NCBI GenBank assembly: GCA_965212595.1
Contig: CBDBVE010000007.1
Coordinates: forward strand, 647,966-711,965
Reading direction: 5' to 3'
From: Poritiphilus sp965212595
Lineage (GTDB): Bacteria > Bacteroidota > Bacteroidia > Flavobacteriales > Flavobacteriaceae
Length of the DNA: 64,000 nucleotides
This document shows positions 61,361 through 64,000 of the stretch, one piece after another. The translations under genes were made by a program, and so were the position numbers. The notes beneath the pieces were generated by a model. That model did not search any database. It was given only the letters and a program-made list of their open reading frames with translations, and was not told the origin of the DNA. Positions within the stretch are counted from its first letter, which is position 1; each line of letters begins with the position of its first letter.

Positions 61361-62653
61361 TTAGGCCAAAACAGACTTGTCAATCGCAGCAAATGCCTGC
61401 TGCAAATCTGTCTTGAGATCATCCAAATCTTCCAACCCGACAGATAGCCGAATAAGATCTTTTGTAACCCCCGTAGACTCCTGAGCAGCATCGTCCAGCT
61501 GCTGATGGGTTGTACTTGCCGGATGAATAATCAGGGATTTGGTATCACCTATATTGGCAAGTAAAGAGAAGATCTTTGTCTCATCTGCCACTTTTTTGGC
61601 TGATTCAAAGCCACCTTTTACACCAAAGGTCACTATACTACTCTGTCCTTTGGGAAGATAAACTTCGGCTTGAGCATAATAAGGGCTTGTCTTAAGGCCA
61701 GGATAATTTACCCAGGTCACTTCTTTTTGCTCTTGCAACCATTCTGCCAAAGCCAGGGCATTTTCACTGTGTTTCTTCATACGCACTTCGAGCGTTTCCA
61801 GCCCTTGAATGATTTGAAAGGTATTAAACGGACTTAGGCAGGCACCATGATCTCTTAGACCTTCAATTCTAACCTTTGCTATAAATGCAGCAGGACCTAA
61901 AGCATCGTGATATACCAAGCCATGATAGCCCGGTGAGGGTTCGGTAAATTCAGGGAATTTTCCATTAGCCCAATCAAAGGTACCCGCATCAATGATAGCG
62001 CCGCCTAAAGCCGTACCATTACCATTAATATATTTTGTAAGCGAATGAATCACAATATTCGCTCCGTGCTCTATGGGGTTTAGCAAAGCCGGTGAGGCTA
62101 CGGTATTATCAACTATAAAGGGGATTTTAGCCGCTTTTGCTTCCGCTGATATTGCCTTAAGATCAAGTACATCCAGTTTCGGATTTCCCAAAGACTCTAC
62201 AAATACAGCTCTGGTGTTTTCTTTAATTGCTTTTCCAAAGCTGGTAGGATCTGATGGATCAACAAAAGTAGTAGTGATTCCCAAACGCGGCAGGGTAACG
62301 TTCAACAAGTTGTAGGTTCCTCCATATAAGCTGTTGGAGGAGACAATGTGGTCTCCGGTCTTTAGTAAAACCAAAAGCGCTGTATTCAAAGCCGCAGTCC
62401 CTGAGGCCGTAACCACCGAAGCAATACCACCTTCCAGAGCTGCAAGGCGCTGTTCTAGAATATCGTTGGTAGGATTGTTAATTCGGGTATAGATATTGCC
62501 AAACTCGGCAAGGCTAAACAAATTGGCCGCGTGGTCTGCATTATCAAATACATAGGCAGTGCTCTGATAGATAGGAACCGCTCTGGTGCCACCATTTACC
62601 GTAGTGTCATGCCCTGCGTGTAAGGCATTGGTAGAAAATTTTTGTTCACTCAT
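61361..62653 (-). CDS. O-acetylhomoserine aminocarboxypropyltransferase / sulfhydrylase
   Basis: A 430-residue PLP enzyme making homocysteine directly from O-acetylhomoserine and sulfide. Seen: NALHAGHDTTVNGGTRAVPI, IYTRINNPTNDILEQRLA, and the PLP Lys in VIHSLTKYINGNGTALGG, the longer insert-containing form typical of MetY. It is the first gene after the second SAM riboswitch, and the fused MetX-ThrA gene follows 68 bases on. That gap holds a hairpin (arms GCGTGTC...GACACGC, near 61320-61350) without a T tract. Confidence 0.92.
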   Translation of the reverse strand: MSEQKFSTNALHAGHDTTVNGGTRAVPIYQSTAYVFDNADHAANLFSLAEFGNIYTRINNPTNDILEQRLAALEGGIASVVTASGTAALNTALLVLLKTGDHIVSSNSLYGGTYNLLNVTLPRLGITTTFVDPSDPTSFGKAIKENTRAVFVESLGNPKLDVLDLKAISAEAKAAKIPFIVDNTVASPALLNPIEHGANIVIHSLTKYINGNGTALGGAIIDAGTFDWANGKFPEFTEPSPGYHGLVYHDALGPAAFIAKVRIEGLRDHGACLSPFNTFQIIQGLETLEVRMKKHSENALALAEWLQEQKEVTWVNYPGLKTSPYYAQAEVYLPKGQSSIVTFGVKGGFESAKKVADETKIFSLLANIGDTKSLIIHPASTTHQQLDDAAQESTGVTKDLIRLSVGLEDLDDLKTDLQQAFAAIDKSVLA

Positions 62654-62690
62654 GATTTAAGTCTTTTAATTAATGATCGCTTAAAACCAA

Positions 62691-62708
62691 AGATCGAATC
62701 TCCGATCT
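62691..62708 (-). promoter_or_regulatory. Hairpin after the second SAM riboswitch
   Basis: AGATCG-GAGATT-CGATCT, followed on the minus strand by TTGGTTTT. It lies between the riboswitch and the gene start, the place for a SAM-controlled terminator, but the U tract is weak and no alternative pairing was worked out. Confidence 0.45.
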
Positions 62709-62769
62709 AACAGACCGGGACAATCAAAAAAGTTAAAAAGAAAGAAATTTTAGTGAACTAATCTCTAAT

Positions 62770-62881
62770 GTTATCTGCCCTTCTCAAAGAAAATGGATAG
62801 AATTTAGCACCTTCTTTGCCAAAAGAAGCAAAGGGTTGCTAAGGCTTCGTAGGGTCTAGTCCCTCCACCTTTCTTGATAAC
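62770..62881 (-). ncRNA. SAM-I (S-box) riboswitch before O-acetylhomoserine sulfhydrylase
   Basis: Same S-box core as the first copy: GTTATCAAGAAAGGTGGAGG, GACCCTACGA, TTAGCAACCC and AAGGTGCTAAATTCTA, closed by P1 arms GTTATC and GATAAC. Located 117 bases upstream of the sulfhydrylase gene. It should lower expression of the homocysteine pathway when SAM is high. Confidence 0.93.
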
Positions 62882-62911
62882 TATTCAATATGTTTGTGAA
62901 CTTTGGAATAA

Positions 62912-62919
62912 CAAATATA
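62912..62919 (-). promoter_or_regulatory. Promoter -7 element of the SAM-controlled sulfhydrylase operon
   Basis: TATATTTG on the minus strand, an exact TAnnTTTG match, 31 bases before the riboswitch P1. No good TTG at -33; a palindrome (62925-62941) lies there instead. Confidence 0.55.
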
Positions 62920-62924
62920 GCCCC

Positions 62925-62941
62925 GGAATTTTTGAAATTCC
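62925..62941. promoter_or_regulatory. Perfect palindrome GGAATTT-TTG-AAATTCC
   Basis: A 17-base perfect inverted repeat (seven-base arms, three-base centre) between the metK stop and the -7 element of the sulfhydrylase operon, overlapping its -33 region. It could be an operator; it lacks a T tract on the metK strand, so it is a poor terminator. Confidence 0.5.
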
Positions 62942-62959
62942 TAATCTTTTTAGAAAAAA

Positions 62960-64000
62960 TTACAAATTAAAGGCTGTTCGTACTTCTTCTACACAGTCCA
63001 ATTTCTCCCAGGTAAACAACTCTACTTCTTTGTTTATAGTTCCATTATAGGGCGATTCAAAGATCTTTTTCACCACTTTTGGCTCTCTTCCCATATGCCC
63101 GTAAGCAGCCGATTCTCTATAAATGGGATTCCTGAGTTTAAGGCGCTCCTCTATAGCAAACGGTCTCATATCAAAAAGGGACATGACCTTTTCGGCAATC
63201 TCTCCATCGCTTAACGCTACTTTTGAAGTTCCATAAGTATCTACGAAAATAGAGGTGGGTTCTACTACGCCTATTGCATAACTAACTTGAACAAGAATTT
63301 CATCTGCAACTCCGGCCGCGACAAGGTTCTTGGCGGCATGACGTGCCGCATAAGCTGCGCTTCTATCAACCTTACTTGGATCCTTACCGCTAAACGCACC
63401 ACCGCCATGCGCACCTTTGCCTCCATAGGTATCTACAATAATCTTTCTGCCTGTAAGTCCGGTATCCCCATGTGGCCCACCAATTACGAACTTCCCTGTA
63501 GGGTTTATGTGGTATTTAATTTCATTATTAAACAACTCCTGAATTCGTTTAGGCAGCCGTTGCTTCACCCTTGGCATAAGGATTTCGACGATGTCTTTCT
63601 TAATCTTCGACAGCATCACCTCATCATTAGAGTCAAATTCATCATGCTGGGTAGATACCACTATGGTATCTATGCGTTGCGGAACGTTATCATCAGAGTA
63701 TTCAATGGTCACCTGTGCTTTCGCATCGGGCCTTAAATACGGTATTTGTTGTTTTTCCCTTCTTAAAGCGGCGAGTTCTTGTAAGACCTTATGCGAAATA
63801 TCTAAGGCCAGGGGCATGTAATTTTCAGATTCAATGGTGGCATACCCGAACATCATCCCCTGATCTCCTGCCCCTTGCTCTTCTTTAGAACCCCGGTCTA
63901 CACCTTGATTGATATCAGGAGATTGTTCGTGAATCAATGAGATCACGCCGCAAGAATCTCCGCTAAACTGGTACTCGCCTTTCGTATAACCAATAGAATT
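62960..64000 (-). CDS. metK: S-adenosylmethionine synthetase (5' end beyond the window)
   Basis: Makes SAM from methionine and ATP. The 3' part of the gene is present; the frame stays open to the window edge (KGEYQFSGDSCGVISLIHEQSP), so the N-terminus of about 90 residues is missing. Seen: the nucleotide motif GAGDQGMMFGYA, the phosphate-loop GGAFSGKDPSKVDRSAAYAARH and the final EVRTAF. Lies upstream of the sulfhydrylase operon, which has its own riboswitch and promoter. No riboswitch for metK itself can be seen because its 5' end is outside. Confidence 0.95.
   Translation of the reverse strand, partial: NSIGYTKGEYQFSGDSCGVISLIHEQSPDINQGVDRGSKEEQGAGDQGMMFGYATIESENYMPLALDISHKVLQELAALRREKQQIPYLRPDAKAQVTIEYSDDNVPQRIDTIVVSTQHDEFDSNDEVMLSKIKKDIVEILMPRVKQRLPKRIQELFNNEIKYHINPTGKFVIGGPHGDTGLTGRKIIVDTYGGKGAHGGGAFSGKDPSKVDRSAAYAARHAAKNLVAAGVADEILVQVSYAIGVVEPTSIFVDTYGTSKVALSDGEIAEKVMSLFDMRPFAIEERLKLRNPIYRESAAYGHMGREPKVVKKIFESPYNGTINKEVELFTWEKLDCVEEVRTAFNL

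Overview
The window reads as chromosomal DNA from a member of the Flavobacteriaceae (Bacteroidota). The evidence is gldA (gliding motility ABC ATPase), a DnaG with the flavobacterial N-terminus, DUF3857/transglutaminase exported proteins, GIN-domain (DUF2807) proteins, a DUF2723 membrane glycosyltransferase-like protein, methionine synthase split into two genes, a sulfite reductase with a HEPN-like tail, and promoters of the Bacteroidota type (TTG about 19-20 nt before TAnnTTTG). I cannot name the genus. No tRNA, rRNA, insertion sequence, phage gene or CRISPR array was seen.

Layout. 1-6 kb: nadE, an orphan response regulator, dnaG, a zinc-ribbon protein and a surface lipoprotein. 6-12 kb: outer-membrane protein, anti-sigma and ECF sigma genes, polyprenyl synthase, rlmN and queA; all five genes after the outer-membrane protein are broken by single extra bases. 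12-22 kb: aroA, mazG, two DUF3857 proteins, dtd, rsgA and small enzymes. 22-26.4 kb: an aromatic amino acid operon (pheA, aminotransferase, tyrA, DAHP synthase-chorismate mutase) behind a short Phe/Tyr-rich leader peptide and an attenuator. 26.5-38 kb: gldA, a DUF2723 protein, a membrane LuxR regulator, peptidase and dehydrogenase genes, an ankyrin protein and a LytS/LytTR two-component pair. 38-45 kb: small exported proteins, a frame-broken TIR-pseudokinase-globin gene, a serine hydrolase, a GIN lipoprotein and a PagL-like outer-membrane protein. 45-64 kb: a sulfur and methionine region.

The sulfur and methionine region is the best-organised part. One SAM-I riboswitch precedes metH(N)-metH(C)-metF. 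A second precedes O-acetylhomoserine sulfhydrylase, followed by a MetX-aspartokinase-homoserine dehydrogenase triple fusion, a second sulfhydrylase and an Rrf2-family regulator. Downstream lie cysH, sulfite reductase, cobA, cysG-type and FNR genes. A 17-bp motif (CCTATAG....ATAGR) occurs three times, just upstream of cysH and of the sulfite reductase, and is a strong candidate operator for the adjacent Rrf2 protein. metK runs off the right edge.

Main points for a second look: (1) the TIR-pseudokinase-globin protein, an architecture I do not recognise; (2) the aromatic leader-peptide attenuator, with a strong Shine-Dalgarno sequence unusual for this phylum; (3) the Rrf2 operator set; (4) degenerate 7-bp periodic repeats scattered through intergenic DNA and running into the end of metH; (5) eleven frame-breaking insertions confined to two short intervals (7.5-10.95 kb and 39.2-41.3 kb), which look more like local consensus errors than gene decay.
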